Source of the DNA: Pseudarthrobacter phenanthrenivorans
GTDB taxonomy: Bacteria > Actinomycetota > Actinomycetes > Actinomycetales > Micrococcaceae
Length of the DNA: 64,000 nucleotides
Assembly: GCF_000813845.1 (NCBI RefSeq)
Contig: NZ_JWTB01000019.1
Span: forward strand, 186,001-250,000
Reading direction: 5' to 3'
The number at the start of each line of letters is the position of its first letter. Positions within the stretch are counted from its first letter, which is position 1. Below are positions 54,099 to 63,173 of the stretch, one piece after another. A program made the translations under genes and the position numbers. The notes beneath the pieces were generated by a model, which was given only the letters and a program-made list of their open reading frames with translations, searched no databases and had not been told where the DNA came from.

Positions 54099-55043
54099 AT
54101 GAGCATCGATAGCCTGGCAAGCCGCGCCCGTTCCTTCGGGCGCGGCTTTGCCGTCACTGCCGGCGCCGGAGCTGCAGCCGGCATGGCCGCCTTCGGGTAT
54201 GGCCTGTGGGAAAAGAACCAGTTCGTCCTTCGCGAGGAAACCCTCGCCATCCTGCCACCCGGCAGGGACCCGTTCCGCATCCTGCACCTAAGCGACATCC
54301 ACTTCGTACCCGGGCAACACAAGAAGGCTGACTGGCTGGGGTCGCTGGCCGGGCTCCGGCCGGACCTGGTGGTCAACACCGGCGACAACCTCAGCCACGC
54401 CAAGGCGGTGGATCCGCTGCTGGATGCCTTGAAGCCGCTGCTGCAGTTCCCCGGCGTCTTTGTCCCCGGATCCAACGACTACTTTGCGCCCACGCCGAAA
54501 AACCCGGCGTCATATCTGCTGGGACCATCCAAGGCGAAACCCGAACCGGTGGCCCTCGACTGGCCACGGCTCCGTTCCGGCTTTGGCATGAGCGGCTGGG
54601 TGGACCTCACCAACCGGAGCCAGTCCCTGGTCCTCAAGGGCATGCGCTTCGATTTTTCCGGCGTTGACGACCCCCACCTGAACCGGGAACGGTACGCGGG
54701 CTGGCCCCGCGGAACAGTAAGCCAGGACGCCAAGGACCACCTCAAGGTTGCTGTCATCCACGCGCCCTACCAGCGGGTGCTGGACCACTTCACGGAAAGC
54801 GGCGCGGACCTGCTGCTGGCCGGGCACACGCACGGCGGCCAGCTGTGCATCCCCGGCTACGGCGCCCTGGTGGCCAACTGCGACATCCCCACGTGGCGGG
54901 CAAAGGGCCTCCACGACTGGTCCAGCAACGGAAGCACGACGCCGGTCAACGTCTCGGGCGGCATCGGCACCTCGCGCTTCGCCCCGGTCAGGATCGCCTG
55001 CAAGCCCGAGGCCGTCCTGCTGACCCTCACCTCCCCCAGTTGA
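54099..55043 (+). CDS. Metallophosphoesterase (YkuE/calcineurin-like)
   Basis: 314 residues with an N-terminal membrane-near hydrophobic stretch (GFAVTAGAGAAAGMAAFGYG). The metal-binding motifs are LHLSDIHFVPGQ, VVNTGDN, GSNDYF, VIHAP and LLAGHTHGGQ. The substrate is unknown; related YkuE-type enzymes act at the cell surface. It starts 7 bp after the PBP stop and is probably cotranscribed. Confidence 0.87.
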   Translation: MSIDSLASRARSFGRGFAVTAGAGAAAGMAAFGYGLWEKNQFVLREETLAILPPGRDPFRILHLSDIHFVPGQHKKADWLGSLAGLRPDLVVNTGDNLSHAKAVDPLLDALKPLLQFPGVFVPGSNDYFAPTPKNPASYLLGPSKAKPEPVALDWPRLRSGFGMSGWVDLTNRSQSLVLKGMRFDFSGVDDPHLNRERYAGWPRGTVSQDAKDHLKVAVIHAPYQRVLDHFTESGADLLLAGHTHGGQLCIPGYGALVANCDIPTWRAKGLHDWSSNGSTTPVNVSGGIGTSRFAPVRIACKPEAVLLTLTSPS

Positions 55044-55179
55044 ACCGCACGCATTACGGTCCGCAATAACTGGGCAAGCAGCCGCCGGGGCGCCACGATC
55101 CCTGTGAATCGTCTCACGCCCATGGCATAGGGTAGTTGCTAGAGGAAACTACATTCGTTTTAGAGCTTGAGAAGCGGGC

Positions 55180-56988
55180 ATGGCCAAGCAGACTCCATTC
55201 TTTCGATCCATCAGCCGTCTCTACCCCCACGTCCGGCCCATCATCCCCCGCCTTTTGCTGGGCCTTCTCTGCGCGCTCCTGGCCAGCATCGTGGCGCTGA
55301 CCATTCCGCAGGTGCTGCGGATCCTGGTCAACACCGCCCTGCAGCCCGGCGGCGCACCGGAAGCAGTCTGGACCTCCGCGGGCGTCATCCTGGTGCTGGG
55401 CATCGCCGAGGCCGCCCTCGTAGCCCTGCGCCGGCAATTCGTGATCAACCCCGCAACCTCGGTGGAAACCCGGATGCGGGTTTCCCTCTACGACCACCTG
55501 CAGGACCTGGCCGTGTCGTTCCACGACCGGTGGGGTTCAGGCCAGCTGCTGTCCCGGGCCATGACGGACCTGAACTTCCTGCGGCGCTGGATGGCCTTTG
55601 GCGCCATCATGCTGGTGGTCACCACCCTCACCGTGATCATTGGCATCGTCGCGATGTTCGCCATGAGCTGGCGGCTGGCGCTGATCTTCCTGGCCGCGGC
55701 GGTTCCCATCACCGTCAACAGCTTCCGGTTCCGGACCCGGTTCAGCAAAGTAGCGCGGCGCAGCCAGGACCAGGCCGGCGACCTTGCCACCACGGTGGAG
55801 GAATCCGTCCACGGCATCCGGGTCCTCAAGGCCTTTGGCCGCAGCCGCGAGGCCCTGGAGAACTTCAATGAACAGGCAGAGGAACTGCGCCAGACGGAGA
55901 TCGCGAAGGCGCGCCACCAGGCAACGTTCACCATGGTGGTCACCCTGCTCCCCGAACTCGCCCTGGGCGCCGGGCTGGTGGTCGGCGTCATGCTCTGCGC
56001 CAGCGGCCAGCTGAGCATCGGGTCGCTGGTCGCATTCTTCGCCACGGCCGCAGTCATCGCCTCACCCGTCGAGTTCTCCGGCATGCTGCTGGCCATGGCA
56101 CTCACCGCCAAGACCGCCGTCGACCGCCACTACGAAGTGATGGACACGCCGAACACCATCACCAGCCCCGCCCAGCCCCGCCACCCGAACGAACCTGCCG
56201 GCGCGCTCCGCTTCAGCGACGCCACATTCGCCTTCGAGGACGCCCCGGACAGGCCCATCCTCAAGGACATCACCCTGGACATCCGGCCCGGTGAGACCAT
56301 GGCCCTGGTGGGCACCACCGGCAGCGGCAAGAGCGCCCTGATCCAGCTGGTGCCGCGGCTGTACGACGTCACCGGCGGCGCCATCACCATCGACGGCGTG
56401 GACATCCGGGACTACGACGTGGCGGAACTGCGCCGCGTCGTGGCGGTGGCTTTCGAGGACACCACGCTCTTTTCCAACTCGGTGCGGGACAACGTCCTGC
56501 TCGGCGCGCCGGTGCGCAGCGACGACGTTTTGGATGAAGCCCTCGATGTGGCGCAGGCCCATTTTGCCTATTCCCTGCCCCAAGGCGTGGACACGCTGAT
56601 CGGCGAGGAGGGCCTGAGCCTGTCCGGAGGCCAGCGCCAGCGCATTGCCTTGGCCCGTGCCATTGCTGCCCGGCCCCGCGTCCTCGTCCTGGACGATCCC
56701 CTGTCCGCCCTTGATGTCCACACCGAGGAACTGGTGGAGGCCCGGCTCCGCGAGGTCCTCAAGGACACCACCACCCTGATCGTGGCGCACCGCCCCTCCA
56801 CCGTGGCCCTGGCGGACCGGGTGGCGCTGCTCGAGGACGGCCGCATCACCGCCGTGGGGACACACTCGCAGCTGCTGGCCGCCAACCACCATTACCGGTA
56901 TGTCATCGCCAGCCTGGACCGGGAGCCCCGGGACCTGGACTCTGAACTGTCCGCCCTCGAGGACCAGGCAGAGGAAGTGACCCGATGA
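55180..56988 (+). CDS. ABC exporter half-transporter 1 (degenerate ATPase site)
   Basis: 602 residues: six membrane helices (to ~310), then an ATPase domain with Walker [15 protein letters not shown], signature [16 protein letters not shown], Walker [15 protein letters not shown] and H-loop VAHRPST. The residue after the Walker B aspartate is Asp rather than the catalytic Glu, as in the non-hydrolysing half of heterodimeric exporters. The partner gene overlaps by 4 bp. Drug or lipid export is likely; the substrate is unknown. Confidence 0.9.
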   Translation: MAKQTPFFRSISRLYPHVRPIIPRLLLGLLCALLASIVALTIPQVLRILVNTALQPGGAPEAVWTSAGVILVLGIAEAALVALRRQFVINPATSVETRMRVSLYDHLQDLAVSFHDRWGSGQLLSRAMTDLNFLRRWMAFGAIMLVVTTLTVIIGIVAMFAMSWRLALIFLAAAVPITVNSFRFRTRFSKVARRSQDQAGDLATTVEESVHGIRVLKAFGRSREALENFNEQAEELRQTEIAKARHQATFTMVVTLLPELALGAGLVVGVMLCASGQLSIGSLVAFFATAAVIASPVEFSGMLLAMALTAKTAVDRHYEVMDTPNTITSPAQPRHPNEPAGALRFSDATFAFEDAPDRPILKDITLDIRPGETMALVGTTGSGKSALIQLVPRLYDVTGGAITIDGVDIRDYDVAELRRVVAVAFEDTTLFSNSVRDNVLLGAPVRSDDVLDEALDVAQAHFAYSLPQGVDTLIGEEGLSLSGGQRQRIALARAIAARPRVLVLDDPLSALDVHTEELVEARLREVLKDTTTLIVAHRPSTVALADRVALLEDGRITAVGTHSQLLAANHHYRYVIASLDREPRDLDSELSALEDQAEEVTR

Positions 56989-58814
56989 GCACCGCAACGT
57001 TCGGCACCGCCAACGAAGACAACGCCCACCTCAGCAAGAGCGACAGCAGGGCAGTACGACGGCGGTCACTCGCCTTGCTGCGGTCGCTGATCCGTCCGGT
57101 GCGGGTACGGTTCTGGCTGACCATCGCCATGGTGGTCCTGTCCCAGGCTGCCCGTGTGGCCGGCCCGGCGCTGATCGCCTTTGGCATCGACCACGCCCTT
57201 CCGGCCCTCCGCTCCGGGGACAACCTGCCGCTGGTGTTCACCGGTGCCGCCTACCTCCTGGCAGCCATAGCGACGGCGGGACTCACCGCCCTGTACGTCA
57301 CCTCCACCGCGCGGCTCAGCCAGGCCATGCTCCTCGACCTGCGGGTCCGCGTCTTCCGCCACACCCAGCGGCTGAGCCTGGAATTCCACGAAAAGTACAC
57401 CTCCGGCCGGATCATCGCCCGGCAGACCTCGGACCTGGAGGCACTGCGCGAACTGCTCGATTCAGGGGTCAGCTCGCTTGCCTCGGGCATCCTGTTCATG
57501 GCGTTTACCGCCGCCACCATCTTCGCCCTGGACTGGCGGAGCGGCCTGCTGGTGCTGGCCGCGGGGGTGCCCATGTTCTTCCTGTCCCGCTGGTACCAGA
57601 AGCACTCGCAGATCGCCTTCCGCGAGTCCCGGGTGGTCTCCGCCCGGCTGATCGTCCACTTCGTGGAAACCATGACCGGAATCCGCGCCGTCAAGGCGTT
57701 CCGCAAGGAAAAGGAGAACTCGCAGCGCTACGGACAGCTCGCCGAGGACTACCGCCTGGTCACCGTCCGCTCCATCAACCTCAACGGCATCTTCCAGCCC
57801 GGACTGGTCCTGATCGGCAACGTCTGCGTGGCCGTGGTGCTGCTGGTGGGCGGATTCCGGGTACTGGGCGGCAGCCTTGCCGTGGGCGTGCTCCTGGCCC
57901 TCATCCTCTCCACCAAGCGGTTCTTCCAACCCGTGGACCAGATGGCCATGTTCTATAACTCGTTCCAGAGCGCCCAGGCAGCCCTGGAGAAAGTCTCGGG
58001 CCTTCTCGAAGAGGTGCCCACGGTCCGGCCGCCGAAGAATCCGGTGCCCCTTCCCGCTGCCACGGGCCGGATCGATTTCAACGCGGTCGAATTCCGCTAC
58101 GGCGACGACGGACCCCTGGTGGTGCCCCGCCTGGACCTGCATATTCCGGCAGGGCAGACTGTGGCCCTGGTGGGCCAGACGGGAGCGGGAAAGTCCACCT
58201 TGGCCAAGCTGATCGCCCGGTTCTATGACGTCACCTCCGGAACGATCACCCTGGATGGCGTGGACCTGCGGGACCTGGCCACCACCGATCTCCGCCGGAA
58301 CATCGTGATGGTCACCCAGGAAGCCTTCCTGTTCAGTGGCTCGGTGGCGGACAACATCGCCCTGGGCCGGCCGGAGGCATCGCGCGCTGAGATCGAGGAA
58401 GCGGCAAAAGCGGTGGGGGCACACGGGTTCATCCTGGAGCTTCCCGAAGGTTACGACACCGACGTCAACAAACGCGGCGGCCGCGTGTCCTCCGGCCAGC
58501 GGCAGCTGATCAGCTTTGCCAGGGCGTTCCTGGCCCGGCCGGCGGTGCTGATCCTGGACGAAGCCACCTCCTCGCTGGACATCCCGTCCGAACGCCTGGT
58601 GCAGGCCGGGCTGGCGCGGCTCCTGGCGGGTACGGAGGCCGCGCGTCGTACGGCCCTGATCATCGCGCACAGGCTCTCAACGGTGGAGACGGCGGACCGG
58701 GTGCTGGTGGTCCACGACGGACGGATTGTGGAGGACGGCACGCCCGGGGAGCTCATCGGTGGCGGCGGACGCTTCGCCGACCTGCACGGGGCGTGGAAGG
58801 ATTCCCTGGTCTGA
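56985..58814 (+). CDS. ABC exporter half-transporter 2 (canonical ATPase site)
   Basis: 609 residues: membrane domain plus ATPase with Walker [15 protein letters not shown], signature [16 protein letters not shown], complete Walker [14 protein letters not shown] (Glu present) and IAHRLST. With the preceding half it should form a TM287/288-type heterodimer. The ATG overlaps the upstream stop (ATGA). It is followed by tRNA-Pro. Confidence 0.9.
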   Translation: MSTATFGTANEDNAHLSKSDSRAVRRRSLALLRSLIRPVRVRFWLTIAMVVLSQAARVAGPALIAFGIDHALPALRSGDNLPLVFTGAAYLLAAIATAGLTALYVTSTARLSQAMLLDLRVRVFRHTQRLSLEFHEKYTSGRIIARQTSDLEALRELLDSGVSSLASGILFMAFTAATIFALDWRSGLLVLAAGVPMFFLSRWYQKHSQIAFRESRVVSARLIVHFVETMTGIRAVKAFRKEKENSQRYGQLAEDYRLVTVRSINLNGIFQPGLVLIGNVCVAVVLLVGGFRVLGGSLAVGVLLALILSTKRFFQPVDQMAMFYNSFQSAQAALEKVSGLLEEVPTVRPPKNPVPLPAATGRIDFNAVEFRYGDDGPLVVPRLDLHIPAGQTVALVGQTGAGKSTLAKLIARFYDVTSGTITLDGVDLRDLATTDLRRNIVMVTQEAFLFSGSVADNIALGRPEASRAEIEEAAKAVGAHGFILELPEGYDTDVNKRGGRVSSGQRQLISFARAFLARPAVLILDEATSSLDIPSERLVQAGLARLLAGTEAARRTALIIAHRLSTVETADRVLVVHDGRIVEDGTPGELIGGGGRFADLHGAWKDSLV

Positions 58815-58897
58815 GCCCGGCCGGGACGCCGGGCGGGCCGGATTTCGCATCGGGGCGGGGAATCGGCTATCCTTGTAAAGTTGCTTTTGCAGCGGAT

Positions 58898-58974
<77 letters not shown>

Positions 58975-58983
58975 ATCAGTGAA

Positions 58984-59014
58984 AGAGGGTCTCCTTGCGG
59001 AGGCCCTCTTTTTT
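58984..59014 (+). terminator. Terminator after tRNA-Pro
   Basis: AGAGGGtCTC and GAGgCCCTCT pair around CTTGCG and are followed by TTTTTT, an intrinsic terminator. Confidence 0.88.
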
Positions 59015-59070
59015 CATCCCACCTTTTCATCTCAGTACGGTTACGGCAGCCACCTGTCACTTAACAGAAA

Positions 59071-59098
59071 CAGCCCCGGAGCTGGTGCTCCGGGGCTG
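59071..59098 (-). terminator. Terminator downstream of the secreted peptide gene
   Basis: CAGCCCCGGAGC and GCTCCGGGGCTG form a perfect 12-bp stem with a 4-nt loop. On the minus strand it is followed by TTTCTGTT and lies 32 bp after the stop of the small secreted protein. Confidence 0.75.
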
Positions 59099-59129
59099 CT
59101 TCATCGCCTCCTGTTGATGAGGAAGCTGT

Positions 59130-59360
59130 TTACATCGGGTCCGGCCAGTTGCCCACGTAGGTGGTGTACGTGGTGTCCGTCGTGTCGGTGGTGCTCTTCT
59201 TGCCCTTGACCGGCTTGGACATCGGGTCCGGCCAGTTGCCCACGGCTACCGACGTACCGCTGTGGTCCGCGAGGGAACCGGCAGACAGCACGGCAGGAGC
59301 CGCAGCGGAAAAGGCCAGCGCGCCGGCCATGACGGCCGCAGTTGCGATCTTCTTCAACAT
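59130..59360 (-). CDS. Small secreted protein with two identical VGNWPDPM motifs, candidate propeptide signal
   Basis: 76 residues. KK plus a hydrophobic run (IATAAVMAGALAFSAAA) form a Sec signal peptide, probably cut near residues 20-27. The mature region has two copies of VGNWPDPM, residues 40-47 and 69-76; the second ends exactly at the C-terminus. Between them lie a basic stretch (SKPVKGKK) and TTDTTDTTYTTY. This looks like a precursor releasing short peptides. The ATG at 59360 has GAGGAA upstream; a longer frame does not. It is divergent from an HTH-TPR regulator (131 bp) with a good TTGACA promoter between. I do not recognise the family. Confidence 0.78.
   Translation of the reverse strand: MLKKIATAAVMAGALAFSAAAPAVLSAGSLADHSGTSVAVGNWPDPMSKPVKGKKSTTDTTDTTYTTYVGNWPDPM
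59133..59156. repeat. 24-bp direct repeat, copy 1 (encodes VGNWPDPM at C-terminus)
   Basis: Identical at every base to the copy at 59220-59243, including third codon positions; identity extends one base on each side. It encodes the final eight residues of the secreted peptide. Confidence 0.9.
59220..59243. repeat. 24-bp direct repeat, copy 2 (internal VGNWPDPM)
   Basis: Internal copy, 87 bp (29 codons) from copy 1, in the same reading frame. The sequence between the copies encodes the basic and Thr-rich spacer. Confidence 0.9.
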
Positions 59361-59413
59361 AGAAAGGTTCCTCAATACGAGTCGGATTCGTTACAAAGCC
59401 AGCACTGTCCTTG

Positions 59414-59453
59414 TTGACACACATTGTAAAATATTTTCCACAGGGGCTGTCAA
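59414..59453. promoter_or_regulatory. AT-rich symmetrical control region between peptide and regulator genes
   Basis: The palindrome AAAATATTTT (59428-59437) lies between TTGACA (59414-59419) and its inverse TGTCAA (59448-59453). On the minus strand TTGACA plus TTACAA (59429-59424) at 18-bp spacing is a convincing promoter for the peptide gene. The plus-strand TTGACA has no matching -10. In this GC-rich genome the AT island stands out and is a good candidate binding site for the adjacent regulator. Confidence 0.6.
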
Positions 59454-59491
59454 GCATTCGGCGGCCCAGCTGTCCGGAAGGAGGAAGCGCC

Positions 59492-60757
59492 GTGGGCAAT
59501 GGATTCGGAGAAAAGCTCCGAGCGGAACGCCTTGAGCGTGGACTGACGCAGGCCGAACTGGGCAAGGACCTGTATTCACCAAGCTACATTTCCCTGCTCG
59601 AAACCGGCCGGCGTGAACCGACGGCGGAAGTGATTGAGGAACTGGCCCGCAGGCTGGAGCTGGCGCCCAAGGCCCTGGAGGCGTGGAGCCAGCCCATCTC
59701 CGTCAGCGACGCGGAGTACGTGCTCGCCGGGCTCTATGCGCGCCAGGCCTGGGACCTCAGGGACTACGAGCTGGCCGCAAGCCACGCTGCCACCGCAGCG
59801 AAGATCGCCCTCGAGGGCCGCAACACCAGCGCCTGGTGGAACATGATGTACATGCAGGCGGAATGCCTGATCAAGCAGGGCAACTGGCAGGAATGCCAGC
59901 GGATCATGGAGCACCTGCTGGAGCATCCCATGGCCACCGAATCCGCAGGCCTGGCCGTCCGCGCCCGGCAGATGCTCGCCGGCGTCTGCCAGGGACAGGG
60001 GCAGCTCAGTGCCGCGGTGGAGCATGCCAGCGAGGCAGTGAAACTATGCTCGCAGCTGCCTAAGGGCTCCACTTTGATTATCGGCGCCTATCGGGCGCTG
60101 ATCGGTGCCCTCGCCGAAAGCGGCAGGCTGGATGAGGCCTGGAAATACTGCCAGGCAATGATCGACCACGTGGACGAGCTCTCCATGACCCAGCTCGCGG
60201 GCGAGGTTGCCTGGGTGGTGGGAAACGTCGCCTTCATGCGCCACGACTACACCGAGGGCGTCAAGCACCACGAACGGGCCGCGCGGCTCCTCTCCCCCGC
60301 CAACGACATCGAACTCTGGGCCAGGTTCAACAAGGCCTCCGCGGCGGTGCGCCTTTCCTCCGGGATTGTCGAGCCGGAAACCCTGTCGGCAATCGAGCGC
60401 GCCGAACTGGCGCTGTCCATTGTGGGTGGGAACAAGTCAGACCAGCTGGAGGTCGCCTTCATCCGGGCCCGCTGGCTGTACCTGACCGGGGACATCGTGG
60501 CCGCCGTCGAAAAGCTCCGCGAAATCCACGCCGAACGCGAGCACCTGGCAAAGCACACGGCCGGGGAGGTGTCCCTGCTCCTGGGCAAATCCCTGAAGGC
60601 CGCGGGCGACAACGACGAAGCCCTGGGGCACCTCGAGGAAGCGCAAAAGGCGTTCGCCGCGGCGGGGGCGCAGGACCGGGTCCAGCAGGCCCTGGACGCG
60701 ATCCTTGAAATCAAGCTGGCCCAAAAACGGGCTGAGGCCGCAGCGAAAGCCAGCTGA
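59492..60757 (+). CDS. XRE-type HTH regulator with TPR repeats (RRNPP-like architecture)
   Basis: 421 residues. The N-terminal helix-turn-helix (FGEKLRAERLERGLTQAELG...YISLLETGRREPTAEVIEELA, ~5-55) is followed by ~350 residues of helical TPR-type repeats (YELAASHAATAAKIALEG; QLSAAVEHASEAVKLC; YTEGVKHHERAARLLSP; NDEALGHLEEAQKAFAAAG). Domain order and length resemble NprR/PlcR-type receptors that bind imported peptides. The GTG at 59492 has AAGGAGG upstream; the frame opens earlier but without similarity. Its divergent neighbour encodes a secreted repeat peptide, a natural ligand candidate. Confidence 0.88.
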   Translation: MGNGFGEKLRAERLERGLTQAELGKDLYSPSYISLLETGRREPTAEVIEELARRLELAPKALEAWSQPISVSDAEYVLAGLYARQAWDLRDYELAASHAATAAKIALEGRNTSAWWNMMYMQAECLIKQGNWQECQRIMEHLLEHPMATESAGLAVRARQMLAGVCQGQGQLSAAVEHASEAVKLCSQLPKGSTLIIGAYRALIGALAESGRLDEAWKYCQAMIDHVDELSMTQLAGEVAWVVGNVAFMRHDYTEGVKHHERAARLLSPANDIELWARFNKASAAVRLSSGIVEPETLSAIERAELALSIVGGNKSDQLEVAFIRARWLYLTGDIVAAVEKLREIHAEREHLAKHTAGEVSLLLGKSLKAAGDNDEALGHLEEAQKAFAAAGAQDRVQQALDAILEIKLAQKRAEAAAKAS

Positions 60758-60770
60758 CAAACCGGTTACC

Positions 60771-60808
60771 GGAAGCAGGGGACCCGCAGCCGCGGGTCCC
60801 CTGCTTCC
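60771..60808. terminator. Convergent terminator between the TPR regulator and purC
   Basis: GGAAGCAGGGGACCCGC pairs perfectly with GCGGGTCCCCTGCTTCC around AGCC. It lies between the two convergent stops; no long T-tract, but the stem is very stable. Confidence 0.8.
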
Positions 60809-60817
60809 GTCCGTATG

Positions 60818-61756
60818 TCAGGAAAACGTGTTTCCCGTGATCTTTTCGTAGGCCTCGACGTAACGGCTGCGGGTGCGCTCCACGACCTCCGCGGGCAGTG
60901 CCGGCGGCGGGGTGTCTGAGGCCTTGTCCCAGCCGGACTCTGCCGAGGTCAGCCAGTCCCGGACGTACTGCTTGTCGTAGGACGGCTGCGCCTGTCCGGG
61001 CTTGTAGGTTGCGGCGTCCCAGAAGCGCGAGGAATCCGGGGTCAGCACCTCGTCGCCCAGGGTGATGGACCCGGAGACCGCATCGTAGCCAAACTCCACC
61101 TTGGTGTCCGCCAGGATGATGCCGCGCTCCCGGGCGATCTTTTCCGCCGTTGTGTAGATCTTCAAGGTCAGCTCGCTGAGGCGGGCGGCAATGTCGTCAC
61201 CCACCAGCGCAACAACGGCGTCATAGGTGATGTTCTCGTCGTGCTCACCCACCAGGGCCTTGGCGGACGGGGTGAAGATCGCGTGCTCCAGCCGGGATCC
61301 GTCCACCAGCCCCTCGGGCAGCGGGATGTTGCACACCGTTCCGGACGCCTTGTATTCCTGCAGTCCGGAACCGGTGAGGTAGCCGCGGGCAATGCATTCC
61401 ACTGGGAACATGTCCAGCTTCTTGCAGATCATGGCCCTGCCTTCGACCTCGGCCGGCACGCCGTCTTCCACGGTGGACCCCAGGACGTGGTGTTCGACGC
61501 CCAGCTGGTCGAACCACCAGAGGCTCAGCTGGGTGAGGATGCGCCCCTTGTCCGGGATTTCGCTGGACAGCACATGGTCGTAGGCGCTGATCCGGTCGCT
61601 GGCCACCACCAGCACGCAGTCCTGGCCCAGGCGCTGCTGGACGGACCCGTCGGCCGGCTCATAGAGGTCGCGGACCTTTCCGGAATAGACGTGCGTCCAG
61701 CCGGGCAGGTCCAGGGTCTTGGCAGCGTAGCCGCGGTTTCCTGCTGTTTCACTCAT
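60818..61756 (-). CDS. purC: Phosphoribosylaminoimidazole-succinocarboxamide synthase (SAICAR synthetase)
   Basis: Purine synthesis enzyme, 312 residues. HVYSGKVRDLYE begins the ATP-binding domain, and VVASDRISAYDHVLSSEIPDKG, VECIARGYLTGSG and LADTKVEFGYD are conserved stretches. It is the long form typical of actinobacteria. It starts 1 bp after the purD stop, so the genes form an operon. Confidence 0.95.
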   Translation of the reverse strand: MSETAGNRGYAAKTLDLPGWTHVYSGKVRDLYEPADGSVQQRLGQDCVLVVASDRISAYDHVLSSEIPDKGRILTQLSLWWFDQLGVEHHVLGSTVEDGVPAEVEGRAMICKKLDMFPVECIARGYLTGSGLQEYKASGTVCNIPLPEGLVDGSRLEHAIFTPSAKALVGEHDENITYDAVVALVGDDIAARLSELTLKIYTTAEKIARERGIILADTKVEFGYDAVSGSITLGDEVLTPDSSRFWDAATYKPGQAQPSYDKQYVRDWLTSAESGWDKASDTPPPALPAEVVERTRSRYVEAYEKITGNTFS

Positions 61757-61757
61757 G

Positions 61758-63074
61758 TCAGGCCTTTGCTTTTACGATGGGCAGCGAACCGGTGGCACCG
61801 TAGGGGACCTTGATCTCCCCGCGGGCGGCCTTGCGGGCGATGTCCGTGCGGAACTGGGAGCCGTCCAGCTGCACCAGTTCAACGCCGTCGTATGCCCTTT
61901 CGCGCGCCTCCACCAGGTCACTGCCCAGGGCGACGACGGCGAGGACGCGGCCGCCGGCGGAAATGACCTTGCCGTCCTCATCCAGCGCGGTTCCGGCATG
62001 GATGACGTGCACGCCTTCCAGGGCTTCGACCTTCTTCAGGCCGCGGATCCGGTCACCGGTGCGCGGCTTGTCCGGGTAGTTTTCGGCAGCAATCACGACG
62101 GCGACGGCAGTTTCCTTGGCCCACCGCAGCTCTTCCGCCTTGTCCAGTTCGCCCTTGGCGGCTGCCATCAGGAGCGCACCGAGGGGCGTCTTGAGCCGGG
62201 CGAGGACAGCCTGGGTTTCGGGGTCGCCGAAGCGGACGTTGAATTCGATGACCCGGGTGCCGCGCGACGTCAGGGCAAGGCCGACGAACAGGACCCCGAC
62301 AAACGGGGTGCCGCGTCGGGCCATTTCGTGGACGGTGGGCTGGGCCACCCGGTCCAGGACTTCCTGGACCAGGCCTTCGGGGGCCCATTCGAGCGGCGTG
62401 TAGGCGCCCATGCCGCCGGTGTTCGGGCCTTCGTCGTTGTCGAAGATGCGCTTGAAATCCTGGGCGGGCGAGAGCGCCACGGTGTTCTGGCCGTCGCAGA
62501 GGACGAACAGCGAAACTTCCGGGCCGTCAAGGAACTCTTCGATGACTACGGAGCCGCCGGCGTCGAAACAGGACTGGGCATGCGCCAGGGCTTCGTCGCG
62601 GTCCCTGGTGACCACGACGCCCTTGCCCGCGGCGAGCCCGTCGTCCTTGACGACGTAGGGGGCTCCGAAGGTGTCCAGGGCGGACGCGGCTTCTTCCGCG
62701 TTGGCGGCGACCATGGCCATTGCCGTGGGGACGCCTGCTTCCGCCATGACCTCCTTGGCGAACGCCTTTGACGCTTCAAGCTGCGCTGCGGCCTTGCTGG
62801 GTCCGAACACGGGAATGCCCGCTTCGCGCACGGCATCGGAGACGCCTGCGGCCAGCGGGGCTTCGGGGCCCACCACCACGAGGTCCACCGCGAGCCGGGT
62901 GGCCAGCCCGGCAACCGCTTCGGGATCGTTGCCGTTGATGTTGTAGGTGGGGACCAGCTTGCTGATGCCGGCATTGCCCGGCGCCGCGTGGACCTCGGAC
63001 ACGTTGGGGTCGGCAAGCAGGGAGCGGACAATGGCGTGTTCGCGGCCTCCGGGGCCAATGACGAGTACCTTCAC
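61758..63074 (-). CDS. purD: Phosphoribosylamine-glycine ligase
   Basis: GAR synthetase of the purine pathway, 438 residues. [18 protein letters not shown] opens the N domain; the ATP-grasp core shows [35 protein letters not shown] and [12 protein letters not shown]. The GTG at 63074 starts right at the conserved N-terminus; the open frame extends 11 codons upstream without similarity. It is the first gene of purD-purC, divergent from the molybdopterin oxidoreductase gene. Confidence 0.95.
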   Translation of the reverse strand: MKVLVIGPGGREHAIVRSLLADPNVSEVHAAPGNAGISKLVPTYNINGNDPEAVAGLATRLAVDLVVVGPEAPLAAGVSDAVREAGIPVFGPSKAAAQLEASKAFAKEVMAEAGVPTAMAMVAANAEEAASALDTFGAPYVVKDDGLAAGKGVVVTRDRDEALAHAQSCFDAGGSVVIEEFLDGPEVSLFVLCDGQNTVALSPAQDFKRIFDNDEGPNTGGMGAYTPLEWAPEGLVQEVLDRVAQPTVHEMARRGTPFVGVLFVGLALTSRGTRVIEFNVRFGDPETQAVLARLKTPLGALLMAAAKGELDKAEELRWAKETAVAVVIAAENYPDKPRTGDRIRGLKKVEALEGVHVIHAGTALDEDGKVISAGGRVLAVVALGSDLVEARERAYDGVELVQLDGSQFRTDIARKAARGEIKVPYGATGSLPIVKAKA

Positions 63075-63173
63075 AGTGTCCAAGGGTACTTTGTGCAGCC
63101 TTCCCACTCCTAAGCTGTGTCCTTCCCCGTCCGCCGGATCAATCCCTGCTGCCCGCGGCTCCGAACCCTATGC

